Origin: a virus
DNA length: 50,509 nt
Strand: one strand, 5' to 3'
Virus record (IMG/VR): IMGVR_UViG_3300021959_000071
Location: 1 to 50,509 of that record
The stretch's first letter is position 1; the number at the start of each line of letters is the position of its first letter. The translations under genes and the position numbers were made by a program. The notes under the pieces were generated by a model. That model had not been told where the DNA came from and searched no databases. It saw nothing but the letters and a program-made list of their open reading frames with translations. This document shows, one piece after another, positions 1 to 8,005 of this stretch.

Positions 1-15
1 TTAAAATCCCTTTAA

Positions 16-31
16 GGAACACCGGTATAAT
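16..31 (+). promoter_or_regulatory. GGAAC-N5-TATAAT promoter
   Basis: GGAAC at 16-20, five bases, TATAAT at 26-31. The same arrangement occurs ten times in the window. The start codon at 37 begins 6 nt after the last T, so the transcript would start at or next to the ATG. Confidence 0.65.
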
Positions 32-36
32 TATGT

Positions 37-306
37 ATGAAAAAAAATAAAGTAGTAGAGGGCAGAGGTAAACAGGTCCTTGAAGAAAATGATATAGATT
101 ATTTAGCTAGGTTTGCCTGCTTAATGGTAGGTGTAAATGTAGCGGCAGACGCTGCGGAGAGGTTAGGTATGGATCCTGAAAAGAATAATAAGTGGATTAA
201 ACCGATGGTTTTTCAAAAGTATATTGACGAACGATATGAAGATATGAAGTTTAATATTAAACGTGGTGTATTAGAGGGGAGAGACGATGCTACATATTCC
301 TGGTAG
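37..306 (+). CDS. Small hypothetical phage protein (89 aa)
   Basis: I do not recognise this protein. It is a soluble, charged, mostly helical-looking polypeptide with no signal peptide or membrane segment and no clear catalytic motif. It lies directly behind a GGAAC-N5-TATAAT promoter with essentially no leader, like other small middle-class genes near 47.5-48.0 kb. An ATG at 33 reads into a stop after five codons, so the start at 37 is the usable one. Its end overlaps the next gene by 20 nt, so the two are probably co-transcribed and translationally coupled. A DNA-binding or host-takeover role is possible but not shown. Confidence 0.65.
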   Translation: MKKNKVVEGRGKQVLEENDIDYLARFACLMVGVNVAADAAERLGMDPEKNNKWIKPMVFQKYIDERYEDMKFNIKRGVLEGRDDATYSW

Positions 307-502
307 TACCTTTCTCAATAATACGACAAGGTATGGTAAATTCCTTAAGAGAGGTGTTCAGTACAGGCTGCTTAATATTAGACCTAATAGGGGTGAGGAT
401 CAAAGCTTCGTGTATATATTTGATACAAGCTCTGGCCTGAAGGAGATTACATTCGCTTCGACAAAAGAGGCAGATGAGTTTTTATCAGCCTTTGCTATTT
501 AG
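287..502 (+). CDS. Small hypothetical phage protein (71 aa)
   Basis: Unrecognised. The protein has a basic first half (about residues 15-35) and looks beta-rich later, with no membrane segment. It starts inside the 3' end of the preceding gene (20 nt overlap), which suggests coupled translation from the promoter at 16-31. Its last 4 nt overlap the 3' end of the minus-strand neck-like gene, making a convergent junction between a middle-type and a late-type transcription unit with no visible terminator. Confidence 0.6.
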   Translation: MLHIPGSTFLNNTTRYGKFLKRGVQYRLLNIRPNRGEDQSFVYIFDTSSGLKEITFASTKEADEFLSAFAI

Positions 503-1305
503 TAATAATCACCATACACGTCAGTATCGTTAACCGACATGTCAAATACTTCCTCTCTACTGAACGAATCAGCATCGTACTCATCATAATTATCCTGCTT
601 AGGTGTTGATTGTGGATTCTCTCCACCTGATAACCTGCCGGCGAAAGAATCTTCGTAGATCTGGTCATTACTGGATAAGCTAGCACTTAGCGTATCACCA
701 ATATCTGTAAATGGTATACCAGGCTCGAAGCTGTAATCATAACGCTTGGCTTTCACAAGGAAAACGTAGTGACCTGCTAACGGATTTATTTGGGAGATAT
801 CTTCATCTAACTTTTCTGTTATTTCAAAATACTTAGGCTGTCTACCCGCCGGCCTATCATCACCAAATTCAGAGAGCTGGAAGATGTCTCCAGCTTTTGG
901 CTCAACCACTCCGTTCTGAGTACCCCATAAACCTTGTGCAGTTAGCGAGCTGAATGAAGATTCGAATGATTCAATATGTATAAAGCCTGTAACCTCGTCG
1001 TCACTAAGAAAGCCGAACTGGCTCAAGGTTATAGCATTATCGTTTAAGTTTATACCCATTACAAATTTAACAGGTGGTGCAAACTTCTTAGTAGGTTGCT
1101 CGCCGTATAGGTTATCAGCTGATAATGTATTGAAGGTATTAACATAGTAAGTTGTCTCAACACCAAACTGATTAATAATCTCTCTCCACCAGTTATCAAA
1201 CAGAATGCGCTCCGAATCTTGGTTACCCTTATCAGTAAACCGCCAACATGTTTCGTCGTTCTGTGCTATCCCAGGAAATGGGTTATTATTATAATCGATG
1301 CTCAT
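499..1305 (-). CDS. Neck protein, T4 gp14-like
   Basis: Probable neck or head-completion protein that joins the filled head to the tail. The 268 aa length is close to T4 gp14 (about 256). The N-terminal half has the layout expected of the T4-type neck family: an 'LFDNWWREIINQFGVETTYY' helix near residues 35-54, an acidic loop, then strands with 'FGFLSDDEVTGFIH'. The C-terminal third is low-complexity, acidic and Ser/Asp/Tyr-rich, probably disordered. It starts immediately after the stop of the upstream minus-strand gene (adjacent TAG and ATG), so it is co-transcribed from the late box at 1629-1636. The family call rests on remembered family resemblance and position near the terminase; another head-tail connector protein is the main alternative. 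Confidence 0.5.
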   Translation of the reverse strand: MSIDYNNNPFPGIAQNDETCWRFTDKGNQDSERILFDNWWREIINQFGVETTYYVNTFNTLSADNLYGEQPTKKFAPPVKFVMGINLNDNAITLSQFGFLSDDEVTGFIHIESFESSFSSLTAQGLWGTQNGVVEPKAGDIFQLSEFGDDRPAGRQPKYFEITEKLDEDISQINPLAGHYVFLVKAKRYDYSFEPGIPFTDIGDTLSASLSSNDQIYEDSFAGRLSGGENPQSTPKQDNYDEYDADSFSREEVFDMSVNDTDVYGDYY

Positions 1306-1623
1306 CTACTTTTTTAATACGAATGTATTGTTTTCAGGGTTATATGAGATGGTAATACCAGTTTTACCTAGCTTCTGCTCAGCATCCTTATGTGGTACAA
1401 TATTATATGTATCTCTAATAAACTCTAAATCCTTTTTAGTACATACACATGAACCAGGATGCTCTTTTAATCTCTCGATATTTTGATTCTTTGAATGATC
1501 CGTCTTATATGTATCTGGTACAAGGTTGAGTTTCTTCCTTCTATACGACTGATGTGTATCTGTAAATCCATGACCTCTATGTCTTGGTCCACGACTAGAG
1601 AAGAAGTTAGAGAAGCTATTCAT
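1306..1623 (-). CDS. Hypothetical late protein (105 aa)
   Basis: Not recognised. The N-terminal 60 residues are basic and rich in Ser, Arg, His and Lys. The C-terminal part carries two Cys in 'GSCVCTKK' (about residues 58-65) followed by a small alpha/beta-like segment. It is the first gene of a late minus-strand unit: a perfect TATAAATA lies at 1636-1629 and its T4-type +1 falls on the A of this ATG. The neck-like gene follows without any gap. Expression with a neck protein suggests a virion or head-completion role, which is inference. Confidence 0.65.
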   Translation of the reverse strand: MNSFSNFFSSRGPRHRGHGFTDTHQSYRRKKLNLVPDTYKTDHSKNQNIERLKEHPGSCVCTKKDLEFIRDTYNIVPHKDAEQKLGKTGITISYNPENNTFVLKK

Positions 1624-1628
1624 ATTTA

Positions 1629-1636
1629 TATTTATA
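1629..1636 (-). promoter_or_regulatory. Late promoter TATAAATA
   Basis: Perfect T4 late consensus on the minus strand, last A exactly 6 nt before the A of the ATG at 1623, predicting a leaderless message. It abuts a terminator hairpin. Confidence 0.8.
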
Positions 1637-1637
1637 C

Positions 1638-1675
1638 AAAAAAAAGGCTGTAACCTTAAGTTACAGCCTTTTTTA
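1638..1675. terminator. Bidirectional intrinsic terminator
   Basis: Eleven-base-pair stem AAGGCTGTAAC / GTTACAGCCTT (1644-1654 with 1660-1670), loop of five, flanked by an A run on the left and a T run on the right. It can end the minus-strand transcript of the acidic repeat protein (stop at 1697) just before the next late promoter, and would also stop plus-strand readthrough. Confidence 0.85.
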
Positions 1676-1696
1676 GTCTAGGTTGGTTATTTGATA

Positions 1697-2599
1697 TTAA
1701 GCGAAAAGTGAGTTACCTACTTTATTAGTCTTAGTAGCTTTTACCTTATTTGAACCAGCGCCAACTTTACTTAGTTGACTGTCCTTTTGATTTACAAGGG
1801 CGTGACCAAGATCTTCATCACAGCAGGCTTTCTGATCTTTAACTCGACCACTTGCCTTACCACCGGCTGTTTTACCAGTTGCTGTAGACTTAACCTTATT
1901 TGAACCAGCGCCAACTTTACTTAGTTGACTGTCCTTTTGATTTACAAGAGCGTGACCAAGATCTTCAGCATCAACTGCTTCATCCATTGTGTCATCGTCT
2001 TCATCTTCGTCTACTTCTTCCATCTCTTCATAATCTTCAACAGCAGCATCTTCGGACTCATCACCCATTGCAGCTTGGAGTAGATCACAAAGACCTTTTG
2101 CCATCTCACGATCGATTGTAATGGTAATGTCATCTTCACCTTCAGGAGCGTCTTCTGCTCCATCCACTTCAATACCAAGTGCGTCAAGCTCTTGGTCGTC
2201 GTCCATAACCTCTTCAAATAGTTTATCAAATGTTGACTTCATATTATTATTTATATCTACCTTGTACCTTTTTGCAAGCTTTTCGTCAAATTGTTCTGCT
2301 GAAAAATTACCTGGGTTATAAAGGTTACCAGCTTTATCCTTCTTTTTCATCTTTTTCGGATCTAGAGCTGGCTCGAAACCATCAATCTCTGCAATATCAG
2401 ACGTCATCTTATTTTGAATATCTTTAGCTTGCTTGCTATCAGTATCTACTGGACCAGTACCTACCTTGGTACCGAAATTCTTAAGACCACCCTGCATACA
2501 TCCCTTATCAGCAGCTTTCTTACGACTATCTGTCGACTCTTTAATTAGTGAGTCTTTATATATATCCCAAATTTCGGTTAGATTTTTATGTTTTGACAT
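1697..2599 (-). CDS. Acidic virion/scaffold-like protein with internal repeat
   Basis: A 300-aa protein of unknown exact role. Residues about 130-220 are extremely acidic (long Asp/Glu runs), and the C-terminal third contains two copies of a 25-residue repeat beginning 'EDLGHALVNQKDSQ', separated by a Lys/Gly/Ala-rich linker with a Cys-Cys pair. The repeat is nearly identical at DNA level (1743-1817 and 1893-1967). Its position between neck and terminase genes, its late promoter and the acidic, low-complexity composition suggest a head core/scaffold or minor structural protein; I cannot name the family. It is a single-gene unit with its own late promoter (2605-2612) and terminator (1638-1675). 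The start lies exactly at the predicted +1. Confidence 0.6.
   Translation of the reverse strand: MSKHKNLTEIWDIYKDSLIKESTDSRKKAADKGCMQGGLKNFGTKVGTGPVDTDSKQAKDIQNKMTSDIAEIDGFEPALDPKKMKKKDKAGNLYNPGNFSAEQFDEKLAKRYKVDINNNMKSTFDKLFEEVMDDDQELDALGIEVDGAEDAPEGEDDITITIDREMAKGLCDLLQAAMGDESEDAAVEDYEEMEEVDEDEDDDTMDEAVDAEDLGHALVNQKDSQLSKVGAGSNKVKSTATGKTAGGKASGRVKDQKACCDEDLGHALVNQKDSQLSKVGAGSNKVKATKTNKVGNSLFA
1743..1967. repeat. 75-bp direct repeat inside a gene
   Basis: Bases 1743-1817 and 1893-1967 match at 74 of 75 positions (the difference is at 1799/1949), offset by exactly 150 bp. Both copies are in the same reading frame and encode the repeated 25-residue unit of the acidic protein. Confidence 0.9.
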
Positions 2600-2606
2600 G
2601 TAAATA
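2599..2606 (+). promoter_or_regulatory. Late promoter TGTAAATA (terminase)
   Basis: Plus-strand late box interlocked with the oppositely oriented box at 2605-2612. The shared core TAAATATTTA (2601-2610) is palindromic. The predicted +1 is 3 nt before the terminase ATG. Confidence 0.55.
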
Positions 2607-2612
2607 TTTATT
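2605..2612 (-). promoter_or_regulatory. Late promoter AATAAATA
   Basis: Minus-strand box, last A 6 nt before the A of the ATG at 2599. Overlaps the divergent terminase box. Confidence 0.75.
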
Positions 2613-2614
2613 CA

Positions 2615-4309
2615 ATGGTTGATAAAAATAAACAGATTTATATGAATAACCCTAATCTACCCAGTAAGGGGTCAGTTTTTGAGTATTCATCACAACAAAT
2701 TAAGCAGCTTAAAAAAGCGACAAGGAACCTTTTATACTTTGCTGAGAGCTTCTTTCACATTATCTCTCTTGATGATGGTAAGCAGAAAATTAAATTACAC
2801 CCAGCTCAGAAACGAGCTCTACGTAAAATGAGAGATAACAGGTTCTTTATATTATTAGCATCACGTCAGATAGGTAAGACTACAATGATGACAATTTATG
2901 CATTATGGATAGCATGCTTTAATAAAGACCAGAAGATACTTATTGTAGCAAACAAGGAAGGTACTGCTATTGAGATTATGCAACGTATAAGAATGGCTTA
3001 CGAGGAGCTCCCTAACTGGCTCAAGCCTGGTGTTGAGGAGTACGGTAAGACTGCTGTAACATTTGCTAACGGTACTCGGATTGGTATATCCACCACAACC
3101 GGTACAGCTGCTCGTGGACAATCTGTAAACTGCCTGGTACTAGACGAGCTTGCCTTTATTGAACCTCACCTCGTCGATGAGTTCTGGAAGTCAGTATACC
3201 CTATTATTTCATCATCTAAGAAGTCTAAGATATTTGTAGCGTCAACGGCTAATGGTACAGGTAACTTATTCCATCGATTATATGACGCAGCCGATAAAGG
3301 TGAATCTAACTGGGCGTGTGATAAGATTCTATGGAACGAAATACCCGGGCGTGATGAAAGATGGAAAGACGATACTATTGCTTCTATTGGCTCGATGGAA
3401 GCCTTTAACCAGGAATTTAACTGTGAGTTCTTAGACTTGGGTGAGAGTTCGTTAAACGAGGAACAATACGCACGTATGGTAGCAGGTTGTGAAGATCCTA
3501 AATTTATATTTGAAGAAGGTAAGTACCGGTTATGGGAAGAGCCAGTTAGTGATGGTATATATATAGCAAGTGTTGATACAGCTGAAGGCATAGGCTCAGA
3601 TAGTTCAGTTATTCAGATCTTTGAATACTCTGATCTAACTAATATACGACAAGTAGCTATATACTCCTCTAACACTATATCACCAGTTAATTTTACAGAG
3701 AAGGTACATGAGATACTAAAGCACTGGGGAAGCCCTCTTGCATGTATCGAAAGGAATAATTGTGGAGCACAGGTTGTCGATAACTTAAAGAAAATTCACC
3801 AGTATGATAATATTGTATCGTGGGGTGCATCAACAGCTGGTAGGTCAAAAAATCAACTAGGTATCGTCGCCCACACTAATACAAAGCAGAAAGGTGTTAC
3901 TAATATGAGATACTGGCTAAATGATCTCGAAGCAGTTAGTCTAAAGGATATACATACAGTAAAGGAATTAAAGGACTTTGTGAGGTGGCCGAATGGTACA
4001 TGGGCAGCTAAGAGAGGTGCAGGTTACCATGATGATAAGGTAATGGCTATGCTATGGAACTTGATAATGCTTGACGATGAATTAATAACTAGATACTTCG
4101 AAGTATTACAGACTGATAAAAATAACAAGCCTCTAAAGATTAAGCAATTTGACTTCGGGATTAAATATTTTATGAACCCAACCTCTATATATAGTGGTGA
4201 AGGCAGAGAAGATGGTTTTAATGATACAACGCCTATTATAATAGGCAATGCTCAAAATACTGACTCTGACATGGATCAACTAATGGGAATGGGCTGGAAG
4301 CCTCTATAA
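2615..4309 (+). CDS. Terminase large subunit (T4 gp17 family)
   Basis: ATP-driven DNA-packaging motor and headful nuclease; acts at the portal of the prohead. At 564 aa it is slightly shorter than T4 gp17 (610). Visible motifs: Walker A SRQIGKTT at residues 83-90, Walker B CLVLDE at 173-178, coupling motif ASTANG at 209-214, then a RNase H-like nuclease domain with Asp 321 in SVDTAEG, Glu 379 in CIERNNCG and the Asp pair of YHDDK at 471-475. All key residues are present. The start is 16 bp from the divergent start at 2599 and 3 nt after the predicted late +1. The next gene begins two bases after the stop, so they form one transcript. Confidence 0.95.
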   Translation: MVDKNKQIYMNNPNLPSKGSVFEYSSQQIKQLKKATRNLLYFAESFFHIISLDDGKQKIKLHPAQKRALRKMRDNRFFILLASRQIGKTTMMTIYALWIACFNKDQKILIVANKEGTAIEIMQRIRMAYEELPNWLKPGVEEYGKTAVTFANGTRIGISTTTGTAARGQSVNCLVLDELAFIEPHLVDEFWKSVYPIISSSKKSKIFVASTANGTGNLFHRLYDAADKGESNWACDKILWNEIPGRDERWKDDTIASIGSMEAFNQEFNCEFLDLGESSLNEEQYARMVAGCEDPKFIFEEGKYRLWEEPVSDGIYIASVDTAEGIGSDSSVIQIFEYSDLTNIRQVAIYSSNTISPVNFTEKVHEILKHWGSPLACIERNNCGAQVVDNLKKIHQYDNIVSWGASTAGRSKNQLGIVAHTNTKQKGVTNMRYWLNDLEAVSLKDIHTVKELKDFVRWPNGTWAAKRGAGYHDDKVMAMLWNLIMLDDELITRYFEVLQTDKNNKPLKIKQFDFGIKYFMNPTSIYSGEGREDGFNDTTPIIIGNAQNTDSDMDQLMGMGWKPL

Positions 4310-4310
4310 T

Positions 4311-4934
4311 ATGTCAATACAACAATCACAGCTAAATAAAAGTAGGTTAGATAAATTCCTATGCGTCATCAACCTGCCTGAAGGTCTCAGGGGTATCAAC
4401 GATAATAACATCGGATCTACTGCTAATAATAAGATTAATGAAAATTCATTGCAATTTTCCGTATACGGTGCTGTTGTTCCTGATGTAACAGTACCTGACG
4501 TTATACTACCTTATGCTGGCCAGTCATTCAAGCTATCTAGTAATACAAGACCTCCTTATGCTAATGTAACTGTTAGTTTTACCGTTGATAGTAAATTCAA
4601 TAACTACTGGGTTATATATAAATGGCTTGATTTACTTAATGACGATAAAGAGTCTGTTTTTGATGCGCAGGATATTGCTGAAACAACCAAAGTATCTTCT
4701 GAATCCCGTACTTCAGATAAAGAGCGAAATAGATCCTCTACACCACCAGAGTTATACCAGTCACTTATTACCATATACGGTATGGATGAATTCGATAAAC
4801 CTATAGTTCAATTCGACTACACAAGAGCGTTTCCGGTATCCTTAGGCGGTATTAATTACAATTACCGTGAATCTGGTGAGATTGAAATAGATTTTGAATT
4901 TGCGTTCTCGCAATTTTTAGTGAAGTTACCGTAA
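4311..4934 (+). CDS. Tail-tube-fold protein
   Basis: A 207-aa protein with the general layout of T4-type tube proteins: an N-terminal 'DKFLCVINLP' strand, a 'VPDVTVPDVILPYAGQSFK' segment near residues 60-78, then 'VTVSFTVD', a central insertion rich in Ser/Asp/Arg, and C-terminal strands 'RAFPVSLGGINYNYRESGE'. The same order of segments occurs in the tail tube gene at 7395. It follows the terminase without its own promoter and precedes the sheath, so it could be a tube terminator, a tail completion protein or a second tube subunit. The fold call is moderate; the exact role is inference. Confidence 0.55.
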   Translation: MSIQQSQLNKSRLDKFLCVINLPEGLRGINDNNIGSTANNKINENSLQFSVYGAVVPDVTVPDVILPYAGQSFKLSSNTRPPYANVTVSFTVDSKFNNYWVIYKWLDLLNDDKESVFDAQDIAETTKVSSESRTSDKERNRSSTPPELYQSLITIYGMDEFDKPIVQFDYTRAFPVSLGGINYNYRESGEIEIDFEFAFSQFLVKLP

Positions 4935-4951
4935 TTTTTATCCCGTATAGC

Positions 4952-4959
4952 CATAAATA
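4952..4959 (+). promoter_or_regulatory. Late promoter CATAAATA (sheath)
   Basis: Last A is 6 nt before the A of the sheath ATG at 4965; leaderless transcript predicted. No Shine-Dalgarno-like sequence in the gap. Confidence 0.75.
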
Positions 4960-4964
4960 ATATT

Positions 4965-7376
4965 ATGGCACGTACAATTCAATCACCGGGTGTTGAGATT
5001 AATGAGATAGATTTATCTCTGAGACCTAACATACCTGCAGGCACCACAATTCTAGTTCCAGGCTTCTCAGATAAAGGCCCGACTGATGAAGTTATTCAAG
5101 TCACGAGCGCAAGTGAGTTCGAGCAAATCTACGGATTGCCCACTACACCCGCGGAGCGTTACTTCTACCATTCAGTTAGACCTCTATTCAATTCCCCAGC
5201 TAATATTCTTGCATACAGACTACCATATGGAGAATCGACCGGTGCAGGTTTTGGTAACAGTTATGGAGCACTTGCATACCCTGCAAAAGGTATTGCTCTA
5301 TCTGGTACAGGTGCCGATCTGGAGACATACACACAACCAACTTCAAGTAACTCAAACGGTGATGAAGTAGATGTACCGGGTGTCTATGTGCTAGGTAAAC
5401 CATACCACATGGAGTTAACTCAAGAGCAATACTTCCAGGTACTTCAAAATGAAGAATTCGAATGGTCAAATGTTCTATCAGCCGCTCCTGAGTCATTCGA
5501 AAAACTAGGAAACGCTGCTGCAATTGTTCTTAATAAAGGGCAGACGACAGTTAATAGTCGCTTTGAAGGTTACTATATCGGTCTTGCTGATAATACCAAC
5601 CTAAACGATGCAACAGACTTTGATGCTATATTAACGGCAGAGACTGTGGCCACGAGCGCGTCTGTTACATCCAGCTATCTAAGACTACCAACTCAGAGAT
5701 TAAACTTTACTCTCTCAGGTGCAAATGATGCAACGACTAACACATTCGGTCAAGAGACTGACAGTATATCCGAAATCATGGAGAATCTGACTGATTTTGA
5801 TATTGCAACACCACAATACGACGATGTACTATCAGTTGGCTTATTTAAACTAAGACAGTCAGTGTTCGCTGCTGATGTTATTAAGCTTGATTACATCCTA
5901 TCTGAAAACTATGTAGGTTCATTCGACTTCCACAGACAACAACAAAGTCAGCAAGGTGGAGCTCCTCAGAGCTTCTTCCTCGGATTTAGAGAAGATGAGT
6001 CACCTAATATATCAGTAATGATTAATGATAACCTTTCACACAGAAATGGTGAGACTTACCTCGATCTTAATGGTAACCCTATTAACAAGATAAGAGTTGC
6101 TAGCAGTAAGTTTACAAGCAACTCAACCGGTAAGGCTCACTTCTCAGCACTATCAGCTGGTTATATCCCTGAGACATCACTGGTACCAACAACAAGTACT
6201 GCTCTTATCAATAACGTATTCAGTACTCTATCTGGAGCGGTAGTTGATCTAGGAGCTGCTGACTCGCTATTTACTGTAGGTGCATATGCCAATGCTAACC
6301 TACAAGCAGAGCAAAAGGATCTAGGTAGTGTGCCGGAGAAGATTGATAGACTACTCGATACCATTGAAAACCCCGAAGTATTCGATCTAGATATTACAAT
6401 TGAAGCTGGTCTCGGTACTATTAACGCTGCAAGAACGCAGAATGGCGATGATAAGTACTTCGATGACCTGACAAACGTTTCAGCAATGTCCGGTTTCTAT
6501 ACATCAGACATTACTAAGATATCTGATGAAGCTGCGACTTACAGAGATAACTGGAAGGCAATCTACAATAGGTTTAACGACTTTGCGGAGAAGAGAAGAA
6601 AGGATCATATGTTTATTGCTGATTTGCCTAGACCTATATTTGTACAAGGACGGAACTTCAGGACCTTAGATGATCCTGATAAGAACTTCTCCTTGAATGT
6701 ATCCAAGCCAGTACAAGCTTTTACAACTATTCTTAATTCAAGTTACTCTACTACATATGCTTGCTGGAGTAAGGTTTATGATAGTTCATTAGACGATCAA
6801 GTATGGGTACCGTTCTCTGGTACTGCTGCGAGTCAAATGGCTAATACAGATGCTAACTTCCAACCATGGTTTGCACCAGCTGGATTTAGTAGAGGTAGAG
6901 TCGGTGGTGTTAATGATATTGCGCTATACCCGAAGCAGAAGCAAAGAGATCAACTCTATAAGAACTCGGTCAACCCAGTTGCATTCTTCCCAGGTGACGG
7001 TTTTGTAACATTCGGTCAGAAGACCTTACAAGCAGCTCCGACAGCGTTTGATAGAATCAATGTACGTAGACTATTCTTAAATCTTGAGAAAGCAACGAAG
7101 AATACTGTTAAATACTTCTTGTTTGAGCCTAACACACTACTTACAAGAACGAGAGTTATTAATACACTCACACCTATATTCGAGAACGCCAAGAATACTG
7201 ATGGACTATACGACTACCTGATCGTATGTGATGAGAGAAATAATACACCAGATATTATTGATCAGAATGAAATGGTTGTAGACATTTATCTAAAGCCAGT
7301 TCGCGCCGCTGAATTTATTCTCGTTAACTTCTACGCAACACGTACAGGTACAGACTTCACCGAAATCGTTGGATAA
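4965..7376 (+). CDS. Contractile tail sheath protein (gp18-like)
   Basis: Major sheath subunit that wraps the tail tube and contracts on infection. It has the typical T4-type sheath start: 'SPGVEINEIDLS' at residues 7-18, then 'VPGFSDKGPTDE' and 'FEQIYGLP'. The C-terminal third contains a conserved sheath core with 'NPVAFFPGDGFVTFGQKTL', 'INVRRLFLNLEK', and 'FEPNT', ending with strands that exchange between subunits. At 803 aa it is longer than T4 gp18 (659), as in many marine relatives; the extra length lies in the middle (about residues 100-450), the surface protrusion region. It has its own leaderless late promoter and is followed 18 nt later by the tube gene. Confidence 0.93.
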   Translation: MARTIQSPGVEINEIDLSLRPNIPAGTTILVPGFSDKGPTDEVIQVTSASEFEQIYGLPTTPAERYFYHSVRPLFNSPANILAYRLPYGESTGAGFGNSYGALAYPAKGIALSGTGADLETYTQPTSSNSNGDEVDVPGVYVLGKPYHMELTQEQYFQVLQNEEFEWSNVLSAAPESFEKLGNAAAIVLNKGQTTVNSRFEGYYIGLADNTNLNDATDFDAILTAETVATSASVTSSYLRLPTQRLNFTLSGANDATTNTFGQETDSISEIMENLTDFDIATPQYDDVLSVGLFKLRQSVFAADVIKLDYILSENYVGSFDFHRQQQSQQGGAPQSFFLGFREDESPNISVMINDNLSHRNGETYLDLNGNPINKIRVASSKFTSNSTGKAHFSALSAGYIPETSLVPTTSTALINNVFSTLSGAVVDLGAADSLFTVGAYANANLQAEQKDLGSVPEKIDRLLDTIENPEVFDLDITIEAGLGTINAARTQNGDDKYFDDLTNVSAMSGFYTSDITKISDEAATYRDNWKAIYNRFNDFAEKRRKDHMFIADLPRPIFVQGRNFRTLDDPDKNFSLNVSKPVQAFTTILNSSYSTTYACWSKVYDSSLDDQVWVPFSGTAASQMANTDANFQPWFAPAGFSRGRVGGVNDIALYPKQKQRDQLYKNSVNPVAFFPGDGFVTFGQKTLQAAPTAFDRINVRRLFLNLEKATKNTVKYFLFEPNTLLTRTRVINTLTPIFENAKNTDGLYDYLIVCDERNNTPDIIDQNEMVVDIYLKPVRAAEFILVNFYATRTGTDFTEIVG

Positions 7377-7377
7377 C

Positions 7378-7385
7378 ATTAAATA
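7378..7385 (+). promoter_or_regulatory. Late promoter ATTAAATA (tail tube)
   Basis: Box 10 nt before the ATG at 7395, predicting a leader of about 4 nt. It lies immediately after the sheath stop codon. Confidence 0.55.
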
Positions 7386-7394
7386 TAATTAGCT

Positions 7395-7940
7395 ATGGCA
7401 GACGTAAAACAAACAATACAGGACTTTTATACTCAGGCACAAGCAAAGGATTTCGCAAGAAATAACTTGTTTAGAGTGCTTAACATCGACTTTGGTAGTG
7501 GTAGTGATACATCTATTGGAGAAGATGATCTAATATATGCTACGACAGCTACTCTACCTGGTAAGACAATTCAGGATGTTGTAGTACCTTATATGGGTCT
7601 AGATTTCCACGTACCAGGCACTGTTAAATATAACAACTCTGCCGGATACAGCTTGACCTTTAGAGCTGATGAATCTTATAAATTGTATGAGAAGTTCCAG
7701 CAAGTTATTAATGATACTTTTGATGATTCAACATCCACAGGTAACTACTTTACACCTAAAGCTGATTCTGTTATTGACCTAGTACAGTTAGATAAGGAAT
7801 TAAACAAACAAGCACAGTATCAACTAGTTGGTGCGAGTATACGATCTGTAGGTGATCTTTCATACGATGTAACAGCCTCTGGTGAAGTACAAACCTTCAC
7901 CGTTACTATCGCATACCAGTATTATAGGAAGACATCATAA
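7395..7940 (+). CDS. Tail tube protein (gp19-like)
   Basis: Tube subunit that stacks as rings on the baseplate inside the sheath. The 181 aa length is close to T4 gp19 (163). Features are the N-terminal 'NLFRVLNIDFG' strand, 'TATLPGKTIQDVVVPYMGLD' near residues 52-71, 'YSLTFRADESYKLYEKF' in the middle and a C-terminal 'VQTFTVTIAYQYY' strand. Its location directly after the sheath is the conserved T4 order 18-19. It has its own late promoter, and a strong intrinsic terminator follows, so tube mRNA can be made in excess. Confidence 0.88.
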   Translation: MADVKQTIQDFYTQAQAKDFARNNLFRVLNIDFGSGSDTSIGEDDLIYATTATLPGKTIQDVVVPYMGLDFHVPGTVKYNNSAGYSLTFRADESYKLYEKFQQVINDTFDDSTSTGNYFTPKADSVIDLVQLDKELNKQAQYQLVGASIRSVGDLSYDVTASGEVQTFTVTIAYQYYRKTS

Positions 7941-7962
7941 CATCTTTTTTATAACTTTAAAG

Positions 7963-7989
7963 GCCGTACCGTAGGTACGGCTTTTTTTT
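7963..7989 (+). terminator. Intrinsic terminator after tail tube
   Basis: GCCGTACC / GGTACGGC stem (7963-7970 with 7974-7981), three-base loop GTA, followed by eight T. It separates the sheath-tube unit from the baseplate unit. Confidence 0.92.
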
Positions 7990-7990
7990 G

Positions 7991-7998
7991 CTTAAATA
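7991..7998 (+). promoter_or_regulatory. Late promoter CTTAAATA
   Basis: Box directly after the terminator T run, 8 nt before the ATG at 8006. It decides the start at 8006 rather than an upstream TTG at 7988 that lies before the box. Confidence 0.65.
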
Positions 7999-8005
7999 TT
8001 TGTGT

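Noticed and set aside
7988-8005. Upstream TTG start for the gene at 8006
   Set aside because: It lies before the late box at 7991-7998; the transcript would begin at about 8004, so ATG 8006 is preferred.
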